Numbered from the stretch's first letter, positions 45,672-55,168 are shown. The stretch is 64,000 bases of DNA from Aurelia coerulea (GCA_039566865.1 CM076944.1:19676501-19740500), one strand, 5' to 3'. A program made the numbers and translations. Notes: generated by a model from the sequence alone, not told the origin.

Positions 45672-46214
45672 TCAAATTTCATTTAGAAAATCAATCAAGT
45701 TATTAGCTAAAATGTTACCTCCACGAAAGTTCAAGTGCAGTCCCCTGTCATCTAAATGTGTTTCGTCAATATTATCGTGCGTGATGAATTCAATTCCAGT
45801 GCCACTTTGCCCAATTTCTACTAGACGATTGACTTGACGTCTTTTCATTTCCAGTTCTTCTGAGTCTCCCCTGTGTAAAATACTTGAGACAGCCACCTGT
45901 CTAACCCTTCGCTTCGTAGATACCGCGAGGTCGATCAACTTGTTCGCAGTTACATCAGGAGCTTCCCTCTTTAAATTATTTGTTCCACATAGAATTATCA
46001 CACCATCCGGGCTCATACTGATTGTTGGTTCAAGGTACGAATGCATATGATCGATTGTGGCTCCAGGAAATGTTTTAATGAATGTTTTGATGTGGGACGC
46101 TTCTCTGCTTATGTCTTGTTTGCGTAGTCTGCGTAGCATTGAGTCGCCAACGATAGATACAGTTGGTTTCCGATTTGTTTGATGGTCTCGTCGATTTATT
46201 TGGCTGTCTCGCAA
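45672..46214 (-). CDS. LINE-5 SGNH/GDSL-type esterase domain
   Basis: An open frame of 180 codons with the SGNH blocks: Ser block TVSIVGDSMLRRL, Gly/Asn block ILCGTNNLKREAP, and C-terminal Asp-His block HLDDRGLHLNFRGGNILANN. Esterases of this kind occur in CR1/L2 LINEs, where they are usually part of ORF1. Here the domain is in the same frame as the endonuclease, with only a TGA at 45672-45674 between them. An upstream in-frame TAA lies near 46230, so the start is unclear; the first listed codon is TTG. The substrate is unknown; membrane or lipid association has been proposed for the family. Confidence 0.82.
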   Translation of the reverse strand: MRDSQINRRDHQTNRKPTVSIVGDSMLRRLRKQDISREASHIKTFIKTFPGATIDHMHSYLEPTISMSPDGVIILCGTNNLKREAPDVTANKLIDLAVSTKRRVRQVAVSSILHRGDSEELEMKRRQVNRLVEIGQSGTGIEFITHDNIDETHLDDRGLHLNFRGGNILANNLIDFLNEI

Positions 46215-46377
46215 CCTGCCATCCCGTTATTGCAATGGGGCCTTGCTTACACCTGATCCCTCGGCATGCTGCACCTCTCTCTGGCTCACTTGAGCATAAG
46301 TGCGCTCTCCCGGGACAAAATTTTTTTTGATATTTTGTTGATTTTATATTTTCAATATTTTTAGATTTAGTAAAAGA

Positions 46378-47337
46378 TTAAGAGTCTACAAAAGGTTGAG
46401 ACATGTTGAAATTTCTTCCAAACGAATCAGTAGGGATCACATTTTCCACCTCAGTTGCCAACACATTAAAACGATTCTGTGTAACAAAGGATGTTGATGT
46501 GGGTTGTTGTCTAGGTCTTGCACCCGACCTTTGAACTTTCCAACCATCTGATTCCCTTGCGGTATTGCGAGGTAGTGTACTCTCTGGTGTGCGTTGGGGA
46601 TTCAAAATTTGAGCCTGTGAAGCGGGAACATTAAAACGTGGCTTTTTTTGGTTATTTTCAATGATTTTATTTAGTTCCACTAACTTGAGCTTCAAACAAT
46701 AATTTTCATCTTTCAAAATTTGATTTTCTCTTTTGAGTTTAATTTCCCTGGCCACAAGATCCTCGTACAGCATATGTTTCTCCATATCATCACTATTTTG
46801 GTTATTTTCTTTGTTATCAAGTCTAGCCTCTATCTTTTTAAGCTTTTTTTCAATTTCTGTTAAACGCTGATCAGTGCTATCTGACGCTATACCTTGATTC
46901 ATGCTAGGTGGCCCAAATTTGATCTCAGGTTCATGGTTGTGAGCACTTTCGCTGTCACTCGATAAACTTTCTATGCCATCACTATCTCCTTCTTCTCCTG
47001 AGATTTCTGTGTACTCTTCTTGTCTCGCGGCCTTGTCAGTTAATTCTGTTCTCAATTCCAACAATCTCTCTTCATCACTGGATATCTTTCTAATTTTACC
47101 ATTTCGCGCCTCTTCTTGTTGCTCGTGACTGCACTCAGAGGGCCTAACTACACACGAGTTTGAGGGCTTTTCACGAAGATTCAATTCCTTGCCCGTGTTA
47201 GTTTCTTTATTTTCCGAGGATAATCCAGGTTCATCTTGAAGCATATCGACAAAGAAAGATTCTTTACCTCGTTTGGCTTTCACATAAACTGATTTAGATT
47301 GAAGAAGCGATTGAAGAGAATTTTGTGTGTCCTCTGT
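46378..47337 (-). CDS. LINE-5 ORF1, coiled-coil RNA-binding-type protein, 5' truncated
   Basis: The frame is open from the element edge (47337) to the stop at 46378-46380, about 319 codons without a start Met. It has an acidic middle region, a leucine-rich coiled coil (about residues 155-225 of the open frame, LTEIEKKLKKIEARLDN and KRENQILKDENYCLKLKL) and a basic Gln/Arg-rich end (SGARPRQQPTSTS). Such ORF1 proteins form ribonucleoprotein particles with LINE RNA. It is in a different frame from the esterase, with about 160 bp between. Confidence 0.8.
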   Translation of the reverse strand, partial: TEDTQNSLQSLLQSKSVYVKAKRGKESFFVDMLQDEPGLSSENKETNTGKELNLREKPSNSCVVRPSECSHEQQEEARNGKIRKISSDEERLLELRTELTDKAARQEEYTEISGEEGDSDGIESLSSDSESAHNHEPEIKFGPPSMNQGIASDSTDQRLTEIEKKLKKIEARLDNKENNQNSDDMEKHMLYEDLVAREIKLKRENQILKDENYCLKLKLVELNKIIENNQKKPRFNVPASQAQILNPQRTPESTLPRNTARESDGWKVQRSGARPRQQPTSTSFVTQNRFNVLATEVENVIPTDSFGRNFNMSQPFVDS

Positions 47338-48263
47338 CCCCTGTAACGGCTAGAGCTGCAGAATATTGGACGGACTCTAACTTTTCCATTAAATTTGGTA
47401 ATATGGTATTGCTGCTGAATTCACATACTTTAGCCGGAATATGGTAGATAACATCTCCGTAATCTATGTGGGGTGGCACATAGAGCTTAGATAATTCGTT
47501 GAGAGTATGTCTGGGCAGATACTTGGAGAGACATTTCAGCAGACCAATGCCCTTTCTTGTTTTAGATATAGCTGCTTTGATATGAGCGGAAAAAGAAAGC
47601 TTTGGGTCCAGGATAATTCCTAAATGTTTATGTTCTTCTACTATCATCACCGGTATGTTATTAAAACGAATTACTGGATGGTGAGTTTCAATTTTTTTCT
47701 TAGAAAGTACCAATTCCACAGCTTGTTTTTGTGGATCTGGATTAAATGACATCTTCCAATCATAGGCCCATTTTCTTATCAATTCTAAGTCATGGTTCAT
47801 GTCAGTGGCAGCTATATTCGAGTCTTCTACTACGGTAAACAATGAAGTATCATCAGCAAAAAGCTTAACATTGCACTTTAAGCCTGCAGTTAGATCGTTT
47901 ATATCTACAAGGAAAAACAAGGGTCCTAAAATAGAGCCCTGAGGCACTCCTGCTGAAATATCTCCCCAATTTGAACTCTGTCCATTCAGGACGGTCCGCT
48001 GTTTTCGATCCTTGAGGAAACTTTTGATAAGGGAAAGAAGTTCGCCTGAAACGCCGCATCGTTTTAGTTTATAAATTAAGCCGTCATGCCACACTCTGTC
48101 GAATGCTTTAGAAATGTCAAGATACACGGAACGAACATCAAGTGGGGGGGGGGGGGGGGGTTGCAGTCAAATGCCTTGAAGATCGTATGCGTTATGGAAA
48201 TTAATTGATTAACTGTACGGGACGAAAACCAGACTGATTCGGGGTAAGTAATTCATTTGTAAC
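47338..48263 (-). pseudogene. LINE-4 reverse transcriptase portion
   Basis: The frame 48127-47294 contains YLDISKAFDRVWHDGLIYKL (motif A), AGVPQGSILGPLFFLVDIND (motif B, altered), KLFADDTSLF (catalytic) and a thumb region (HKHLGIILDPKLSFSAHIK). About 45 codons upstream (LLTPNQSGFRP) are in another frame across a G18 run at 48143-48160. It is truncated at an ATT tract at about 48265. The last 14 codons at the 3' side run into LINE-5. Confidence 0.9.
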
Positions 48264-48264
48264 A

Positions 48265-48310
48265 AGATTATTTATTATTATTATTATTACTATTATTATT
48301 ATTATTATAT
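48265..48310 (+). repeat. ATT microsatellite between LINE-4 and RLE-3
   Basis: About 14 ATT-type units with one ACT variant. Confidence 0.9.
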
Positions 48311-48655
48311 TTTCTGCTTTAAGCACTGGCAGTTCTCATCGCCGAATTTACATCCCAAGGGAGCGGGTCACAACCCATGACCAAGGGTCCCTTGGGGTCA
48401 TTCTCTTTTAGTACTCAAGTACTTTTCTCAATATCCTGGCTGTTCCTAATAGCGTCGTCTTCTGTAGGATTGCTGTATTTATTGTGATGTCCAGTTTTTC
48501 CAGCCATTCATCCAGTTTCTTGGTTACACTTCCAAGTGCACCGACAATCACAGGTACAACTATCACACTTCTCATGTTCCAAATCCTCTTGATTTCCCTT
48601 TTCAAATCTTGATATTTATCCACTTTCTCTTTTTCCTTGTCACTAGTCCTATTAT
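48311..48655 (-). pseudogene. RLE-3: short 3' fragment of the R4/Dong-like LINE
   Basis: The frame from 48651 encodes SDKEKEKVDKYQDLKREI, VVPVIVGALG and LLGTARILRKVL, the end of the restriction-like endonuclease, then about 95 bp of 3' UTR (GAGCGGGTCACAACCC, GACCAAGGG) shared with RLE-2. The 5' break lies at ATT repeats (48650-48675), which translate as a poly-Asn run. The 3' side is ATT as well. Confidence 0.9.
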
Positions 48656-48675
48656 TATTATTATTATTATTATTA

Positions 48676-49249
48676 AATTGAACTAAACCACCATCAAAAA
48701 TTAACAGAAATAAAATGAATAAAAACACAACTGTTAAAATCTTGAACGTTTCGATTAAAAATCTTCGTCAGCACTACTTTCTAAAGGACAACCGAGAATT
48801 TATACTACGTGATAAACAAGGCAAGGTAAAACTAAAGATGAAGTAAAATTACATTTTTACTACAAAGAACCCTATTCCCAGAAAACATGACTACCCCCGA
48901 AATTAAAACCAAGTGGGAATGAAAATCACGTTTTGTTCCAAACTGTTTTTTTAGCGTAAACAAGAAAATGAAATGGTTGGCACATTAGCAAATGTTCACC
49001 CTGGAGGATCAAAATAGTCACAGACCAAACCTCCAAGGGATCCAGCCGGCAACCCCACGACCCTCCCAATTAGCCTTTCAATGATTCGCAAATTGCTGAA
49101 TCCTGAATGGCTTGATAGGGGATTCCACCCTAACGCCACATGCAAAAAAACATGAAGCCAAATAGGAAGACCATAGAGCACCGCCAGCAAAACCCCCCAG
49201 AGACATCAGATACAATGGCAGGAATTAGGCCACGCCACACGCAAACATA
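48676..49249 (-). mobile_element. PLE-B fragment (3' end only)
   Basis: This is the reverse complement of the PLE-B tail at 61186-61755, from the last codons (CTCGATATGTTTGCG) through the downstream region, hammerhead core and the TTTAGTTCAATTT end. It is truncated in the GIY-YIG end and lies between two ATT tracts. Confidence 0.9.
48742..48774 (-). ncRNA. Hammerhead-like core in the PLE-B fragment
   Basis: The minus strand reads GTG, CTGACGA, a 4-bp stem II with triloop (GATT-TTT-AATC), GAAA, CGTT, CAA. Stem III would be 2 bp (AC/GT) and stem I about 2 bp, weaker than in PLE-A. Confidence 0.6.
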
Positions 49250-49260
49250 TCGAGTTTTTA

Positions 49261-49315
<55 letters not shown>
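49261..49315 (+). repeat. ATT tail of LINE-6
   Basis: About 18 units, forming the 3' tail of LINE-6 on the minus strand and the junction with the PLE-B fragment. Confidence 0.92.
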
Positions 49316-49316
<1 letters not shown>

Positions 49317-49528
49317 ACATTATTTACAGTTGGTTAAAAAAACTGATAGTTCTAAATTGAACTAATTAAGACCAACTATTTACACAAAAAGGAATACTAA
49401 TTACAATGAATCTATAAATACATGATTATAATACAGAAATATTTCTGGTGAAATTCCCACGGACTCTTTATCTACATATTTTGCATGAGCAACTGTCACC
49501 CTTCCACTCTTTAATTGATCTCTTAAAG

Positions 49529-50095
49529 CTAGCACTGGTTGCCAGGCTTTTTATTGAGTCGGACAAAGTGTTCCAAAGGATGGCCCCCCCTGAAAGATAA
49601 CGAATCATTCCCATATGACAAGGTGTTGGTGCTTGGTAACCGTAGAAGATTTTTAGTCCTTAGGTTATAGGCTACATCTTTTGCCTGGAAGATATTCCAC
49701 ATAAAAGATGGATTTTCCGAATTGAGGCATTTATATATTTCCAGCATTAATTTTTGCAAATTTCGAGTGTGAATAATAGCACATTCGCTACCCCTAGTTA
49801 AGAGTTCAGCAAAGGGGGCTGCTAAATCCTCCCGCATTATTCTCAGTGCCCTTTTATGGACTCTGTTTATTGCTGCATTGGCATCTTTCCCACAGAACAT
49901 CCAGATTAAAGGACAATAATTAAAGTTTGACATGATAAATGTATTATAAAGAATACGCCTCTTGTCCTGATCTAAATATTCTGCTACTCGTGAAAACGCA
50001 CTGGTCTTGTTGTTGGCTTTTGTGCAAAGTGTATTTACATGTTCGGAAAATTTGCGAGTACAAAGTGTCGAACATAAGCTTTTCCAGTACTTTCC
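49529..50095 (-). pseudogene. LINE-6 RT C-terminal domain
   Basis: It encodes KFSEHVNTLCTKANNKTSAF, NYCPLIWMFCGKDANAAINR, HKRALRIM and YGNDSLSFRG. It aligns with LINE-2 from about its residue 195 onward. Everything from RT motif 2 to YADD is absent between this and the upstream part. Confidence 0.9.
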
Positions 50096-51143
50096 CAAAA
50101 ATTGGTAGAAGAGAAATTGGGCGGTAGTTCCCCTTGACATCACCTAATTTTATCATTCTGACAGATATTTCATCCCAGCCATGTGCTTCATTAGGATTAA
50201 GTGACCTAATGATGTTCAGAATCTTTTCATCAGAGATGGGAAAATCACTTATTAGAGAAGAAGGTGCTGGAGCATCTTGTGGAAGTTCACTATTTGTGTC
50301 AATCGTCGTACACTGAAGTATAAAATAGTCATTAAATAATTGTACCTTTTCAGTAAAGTCCGTTATAAACAACCCGTTCTCAAGAAGAGGTGGTATTATT
50401 TGAATCTTGGCCTTGTTTAGGACGGTGTTGATTAGGGACCAATATGTTTTACAAGAAGTCCCGGGGTTTGCTAAGGTATTTCCTGCCTTAAGGAGGTAAT
50501 TTCGTTTGGCATCCTCAATCAGTTTCTTACCCTTGGATATCATTTTCTGTATTCCTTCTAGTTTGTCGTTTGGCTGGCCCCTACTCACGAAATTTCTATA
50601 AGCATGATTCTTTTTCCTCAGAAAATTTTTAACATTCTGGGTTATCCAAGGTGCTTCCTGAGGTCTAATCGTTTTAACTTTGTTGGGTACAAAATTGGTA
50701 TAAATGTTTAGCAAGACTTCATTGAGAAGTTCAACTTGTTGATTAGGGCATGTCATGTTTTCAAGGTGCTCTTGCCAATGAAACATTTCAATGCTTTTCG
50801 TGATGGCGGCAAAATCGGCCTTGTCATAATACCAAATCCTGCGTTTGTAGGGGGGTAGTTTTACATTTGAAACAGATAATTTTCCATAAGCTATTTGGTG
50901 ATGACATAGTTCGCGTAGTGACAGATGAACACCAGATTCGATAACGAGGTTAGGCTGATCAGTAAAGATCAAGTCAATACAGGATCTAGAATCACCCATG
51001 AAATGTATTGGTTCTGAAATCAACTGATGAAGGCCTAGATCAGATGTTAACGACTCAAAATACTTTCCTTCATTATTTTCAATATCATCTTTCCACCACT
51101 GAGCTGATCGACAGTTGAAATCACCGGTATAATGATAACGCAA
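50090..51143 (-). pseudogene. LINE-6 endonuclease C-terminus, linker and RT start
   Basis: The open frame carries TGDFNCRSAQWW, SCIDLIFTD (endonuclease S/D motif), HHQIAYGK (catalytic His region), a basic linker, and the beginning of RT (GNYRPISLLPIFGKVLEKLM). It then jumps to the C-terminal domain at the sequence around 50085. It joins the upstream ORF by a frameshift near 51160. Confidence 0.88.
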
Positions 51144-51185
51144 AAAGGATTTTCAGCATGCATTTTTGATAGCATCAGTTCAAAA

Positions 51186-52109
51186 TTAATTGTGATTCAC
51201 TCTGGTCCTGACTTGGACTTCTATAGATTGCAGCAAAAAAGTATTTTTCCTATTTACTTGGATCTCATACACAATACACTCAGGGAGGGTCACTAGGTCA
51301 GACCGTCTTTTTGATGGAAGGGAATCCTTGATGTACAGCCCAACACCACCTCTCTTCACATTTTGTGGATGGTTGTCTTTAATAAACGAGTAGCCATTGA
51401 GAGCTAACCTTTCTTCGTCGTCGTTGTCGTTGTCAAGATGTGTTTCTACAATCCCAATTAAGTCATAGTTATACACCGAGTTATATGCTTCGATAAGAGA
51501 AACTCGTAAGAAGTCATGCGTAGAAATACTATTTAAGTTCCAACAGCAAAAATCAAGTGTTTCTGGACCAGGATTAGTTTCTACGTCACCACTCAGCATA
51601 ATTGTGCTGAAAACCAACCATTGAGTATGAAGTGTGACACAGGCTATGCATCTGATGTAAAAATATGCATACAGGAAAAGATATTTCCTGAGTGCAAAAT
51701 TATTGTATCGAACTTGATTAATGACAAAGGGTGGGGTTCGCTTGAAAAGTTCAACAGTCGTGTATATTACAATGTTCACAAAGAGATACACGCGGGCGAA
51801 CCGGGGCAAGAAAACTGACTGTGTATTCACAGAAGAGTACATCACACAGAATTGTTGCATTAATGTAAGGGGTAGAACAAGGATCGAAGTCGCAATAAAG
51901 CAACAACAAAACCAGTAAAGCTTAAAGACTTGAAAAAGAATCGAAAGTGGCCGAAGGGTTTTGCTCAGGAGAGAGGATTTTTGAATAGATATAATGGCGA
52001 TCAAATGAAATTTTATCGCTGTTAATGGAACTTTGATGTCTGTGTGGTGTGGTATGAGGGGGGCTAGGCCCCTGCACATGTCATGTTTATTTTGAAGGAA
52101 TTTAGTCAT
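51186..52109 (-). CDS. LINE-6 N-terminal ORF: hydrophobic leader, 2A motif and endonuclease start
   Basis: An ATG-started frame of 307 codons. Residues about 35-160 hold several hydrophobic segments that could span a membrane (YWFCCCFIATSILVLP, VYLFVNIVIYTTVELF, YLFLYAYFYIRCIACV). Residues 175-182 are DVETNPGP, a full 2A consensus. The APE endonuclease starts just after it (FCCWNLNSIST, GIVETHLDN, GGVGLYIKD). In a working element the ribosome would skip the Gly-Pro bond and release the leader from the endonuclease-RT. This is one of the few undamaged long frames in the window. Confidence 0.85.
   Translation of the reverse strand: MTKFLQNKHDMCRGLAPLIPHHTDIKVPLTAIKFHLIAIISIQKSSLLSKTLRPLSILFQVFKLYWFCCCFIATSILVLPLTLMQQFCVMYSSVNTQSVFLPRFARVYLFVNIVIYTTVELFKRTPPFVINQVRYNNFALRKYLFLYAYFYIRCIACVTLHTQWLVFSTIMLSGDVETNPGPETLDFCCWNLNSISTHDFLRVSLIEAYNSVYNYDLIGIVETHLDNDNDDEERLALNGYSFIKDNHPQNVKRGGVGLYIKDSLPSKRRSDLVTLPECIVYEIQVNRKNTFLLQSIEVQVRTRVNHN
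51564..51587 (-). promoter_or_regulatory. 2A ribosome-skipping motif
   Basis: The eight codons read DVETNPGP, matching the D-V/I-E-x-N-P-G-P consensus, preceded by STIMLSG. 2A-like sequences are known in APE-type LINEs of invertebrates. Skipping would occur between the final Gly and Pro. Confidence 0.88.
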
Positions 52110-52422
52110 GACGTCGTATCATATTGACCTTCCGTTCCGCTCTTTACACCAGTCGGTTAGTTCATGAGCCGTTTGTTTTGATTATTGTTTGTTATTCTCA
52201 GGAGTAACTTCCTGCTGTCTTGTGCATTGGGATCAGAAGTTTTGCCTTTTTCTCGTGGCTAGTATAAAAGTGAAACGTGTTGGTTTATCGTTGTCTATCT
52301 TCATCAGCCAGAGACAGCAGGTGGTTCTGCGATTCAAGGTCGCTGTGTCCGGTGACGTGTCATTGAACTGCTTTGGTGAGAGCGTTCCGATTTGAATTAT
52401 TTTCTCTCGTGTTATATTTATC
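52110..52422. other. Junction region between LINE-6 and a gag-like pseudogene
   Basis: No gene. It probably contains the 5' leader of LINE-6 on one strand and the leader of the gag-like ORF on the other. Confidence 0.4.
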
Positions 52423-53450
52423 ATGTCTAATGAAGATACTTTGATTAACTCGAATTTGACAGGTGGAGATTTAATGGGTGCAAGATTGGGGGCTCTTGAA
52501 TCAGCTATATCGAATATTCAATATTCAGCAGTCAGTCGGCGTCTTTTGACTACGGGGGGGCCTGATGTTAATGTATCAAACCAAGATGCAACATCGTTCT
52601 CTGGTACAAGCTCACAGGCATCCGTTATTTCTGCGAGCTCAGGTCAATCTGCTTTTAGCCAAAACTTTGCCCCTTCAATTTTGCCCGTGGCTTCAGTTGG
52701 CCTTGATCAATCTAATGTCTTTCAGTCTTCAAGCCTCCAGGGTCAGCCGACCACGAGCTCAGCCTCAGCTCAGTCCTCCTGTGTCCCAAGCCTAGCTAAT
52801 TAGAATATTCCTAAAGTACTTTTTGCGTTGAATCCTCAACTTTTGGTCACCAGCCAAATTTCACAGCCTGGTTTTTTTTTCCGTTGTTAGAAGTCTGCCG
52901 CCTGTACCTGGTTACATTGTAAACATGGTAAAGAAGAATATTTTTGTCGATCTGGCTCTTTTGCGCCCAGCTAATTTGGACAAACCCCCCCCAAGTTGAA
53001 CCTATGGGGGCTCAATTTATGCGCCTTTTGAAATGTGAAAAAAAATTCAGAGTTGCAGCCAATTCGTAATTTTCAGGACTGGGCCGGGGCATGGATCGTG
53101 TTTGCTTCATTGTATCTCAAATTTAATCCGAGCAAAGTTGGGCAGCTTACGGGTTATTTTTTTCACAGATATCTAAAATCCAGAGAGAATCTTATGGCGA
53201 AGGATGGTTGGTTTATGATCGTGCTTTTCGCAAGAGGGTGGCAGAAAATCCCTTGTCAACTTGGTCCGATATTGATGTGAATCTTTTTGTCTCCAATGTC
53301 TTCCAAAAGTTCTCAAATAGTTCAGTGGCCTCTCCTTCGAAACCAGTTGTAAGCAATATTGAATCGCCTAGTCAAGGAATTTGTGTCTTTTGGAATCGAG
53401 GGCTGCCTGATGGCCCTTTTGTTTCGGCGCAAAGAAACACGTGTTAAGGA
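52423..53450 (+). pseudogene. DIRS-like (tyrosine-recombinase retrotransposon) gag remnant
   Basis: It starts with an ATG frame of 126 codons that is Ser/Gln-rich. After several frameshifts come LPPVPGYIVNMVKK, FVDLALLRPANLD, FQDWAGAWIVFASLYLKF and GWLVYDRAFRKRVAEN, then ICVFWNRG, which looks like the start of a Cys-rich knuckle. These phrases are typical of gag-like proteins of DIRS-type elements in invertebrates. RT, RNase H and recombinase are not present. At least four frame changes are needed, so it is a pseudogene. Confidence 0.65.
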
Positions 53451-54235
53451 TTCCTTCCAATGGAGCAGAAAAATCGAGGATTTGGGCAAATCGAAACTGG
53501 ATCAAAGTAATTCAGAGATTTAAAAAAGAAAAAAAATAGTCTAGTTGACAACCAAGTTTGAAATATTGTGTTGTTTTGAGTTTATTTGCGTATTTGTGTT
53601 GGTTGGTTAGTTAGTTAGTCAGTTGGCTGCGTAAATCATTAGCCGAATTTATTTACTGATGATTTTCAGTCTTTCCCTTCTTGCCGGCTTTGTAGGTTCT
53701 TTGAGCAGTCGTATGGAATCCAAAACGTTTGCGAAATTTACATCCTCTCCCCGTTTCGGTTGTTTTGGTAAACTCAGCAGAAACTTTGAACAAATTCAAA
53801 AACTTCCCATAGTTTCTGAATGGAAATATGAGGTAAATGAGTGAATTTCACTGGTAGCCACTGTTGAAAACCTATATTTCGAAGCGTTATTTTTGATTTA
53901 TTTATTTATCTATTTATTTATTTTTTCTTTTTTGCAGTGGTGATTTAGTTTCGCTCAGTTCGTTATCTTTTGCTTTATCAGCCAAAATTTCTAAAATTCT
54001 TAAATTTCCGGGTTTTCTTTACTATTAACTTTATATAGTTATATGAGTTATGGTAGTCCCAGGCCCAAGTTATTTAAGTGTGTCGTTTGTGGTTGTGGTT
54101 GTTGTTGTTTTCGTTCTTGCTCTGCAGGTATTTGTAGCTCAGTACTATTTTCTAAAAATGGTTTTCAAGGCGATAGTTTAAATTGGAAACATTTAAAGCA
54201 AATAAAAAAGCCTAAAAAAGTCGTTTTAGGCTTGT
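53451..54235. other. No recognisable gene
   Basis: AT-rich, with a TTTA-rich stretch near 53895-53930. Nothing supported. Confidence 0.5.
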
Positions 54236-54239
54236 TAAA

Positions 54240-55168
54240 GCCAAACGCGTTAGTACCCTGGTGGGTGAAAGCCAGAAACGTTTCAAAGTGTTAAGGCTGG
54301 TTTAGCTAAGTGTTTCGAAGTGTTACGGCTTGTTGGAGAGCACATGTTATGAAACTGATTGGTTCATGCAATACAATTCTCTCTCTTGTTTATTACAAAG
54401 CACAGGATCGAGGCTGAATTTTCATTGCAATGAAAATTCATGAAACAGAAATGAGAATTCACGAGACAATGGAATTCCTCTCAAAACTTGTTTGTTGTAT
54501 TAACCAGTGGCTAATGTGACATGTATGCTTTAGGCCGAGCGTTTCGAAGTGTTAAGGCTTGTAAGCCAAACGTTCACAGTTTTAAGGCTTTTTAGGCCAA
54601 ATGTTTCAAAGTGTCAAGGCTTGTTAGGCCAAACGTTTCAAAGTGTTAAGGCTTTTTTAGGCCAAACGTTCACAGTGTAAAGGCTTTTTAGGCCAATTAG
54701 GCCAAATGTTTCAAAGTGTTAAGGCTTTTTAGGCCAAACGTTTCAAAGTGTCAAGGCTTGTTAGCCAAACGTTTCAAAGTGTCAAGGCTTGTGTAGCCAA
54801 AAATGTCAAGGTCTGTGTGGCCAAACGTTAAAAAGTGTCAAGGTCTGTGTGGCCAAACGTTAAAAAGTGTCAAGGCTTGTGAAGCCAAAAGTGTCAAGGC
54901 CTGTGTGGCCAAACGTTTCAAGGCTTGTGTAGCCCAACGTTTCAAAGTGTCAAGGCTTGTGTAGCCAAAAGTGTCAAGGCCTGTGTGGCCAAACGTTTCA
55001 AAGTGTCAAGGCTTGTGTAGCCAAAAGTGTCAAGGCCTGTGTGGCCAAACGTTAAAAAGTGTCAAGGCTTGTGTAGCCAAACGTTAAAAAGTGTCAAGGC
55101 TTGTGTAGCCAAAAGTGTCAAGGCCTGTGTGGCCAAACGTTAAAAGTGTCTAGGCTCGTGTAGCCAAA
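54240..55168 (+). repeat. Complex minisatellite based on GTGTCAAGGC..GCCAAACGTT
   Basis: About 25-30 units built from GTGTCAAGGCTTGTGTAGCC and AAACGTTTCAAA modules, giving full units of about 32 bp and shorter ones of about 24 bp (AAAAGTGTCAAGGCCTGTGT). The first units (54240-54340) are sparse, with a non-repeat gap to about 54530. Higher-order alternation of long and short units is visible at 54880-55140. No unique spacers, so not CRISPR. Confidence 0.9.

Larger units (their letters stand above)
41131..47337 (-). mobile_element. LINE-5: esterase-bearing APE LINE of the CR1/L2 group, nearly full length
   Basis: From 5' to 3' on the minus strand: coiled-coil ORF1 (47337-46378), SGNH esterase (46214-45672), APE endonuclease (45671-44931), a 1.5-kb palindromic insertion (44868-43368), RT and C-terminal domain (43367-41306), 3' UTR with a stem-loop (41242-41192) and a (TGAA)n tail (41179-41131). 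It is flanked by the 7-bp CCCCTGT duplication. The TGAA tail and layout place it in the L2/CR1 group. The 5' end falls inside ORF1, so a short piece is missing. Confidence 0.9.
40926..48263 (-). mobile_element. LINE-4, split in two by LINE-5
   Basis: Element-order parts are 48263-47338 and then 41130-40926. The first ends in the RT C-terminal phrase SAALAVTG. The second resumes at TGAWRGTSREKLYAELGWES and continues through RLTLFYKIMNSLSPAY. The heptamer CCCCTGT occurs at both breakpoints (41124-41130 and 47338-47344), as expected for a target duplication made by LINE-5. LINE-4 is thus the older element. Confidence 0.85.
49316..52109 (-). mobile_element. LINE-6: 2A-bearing APE LINE with internal deletion
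   Basis: Minus strand, 5' to 3': a hydrophobic leader and 2A motif (52109-51564), APE endonuclease N-terminus (51563-51186), rest of endonuclease and linker (51143-50300), start of RT (to about 50095), then a jump to the RT thumb and C-terminus (50080-49529), 3' UTR and AAT tail. It is of the same family as LINE-2. The RT catalytic core is deleted, so it is dead. Confidence 0.9.

Noticed and set aside
53659..54294. Short plus-strand ORFs after the gag remnant as possible RT or recombinase
   Set aside because: None carries an RT, RNase H or tyrosine-recombinase motif.
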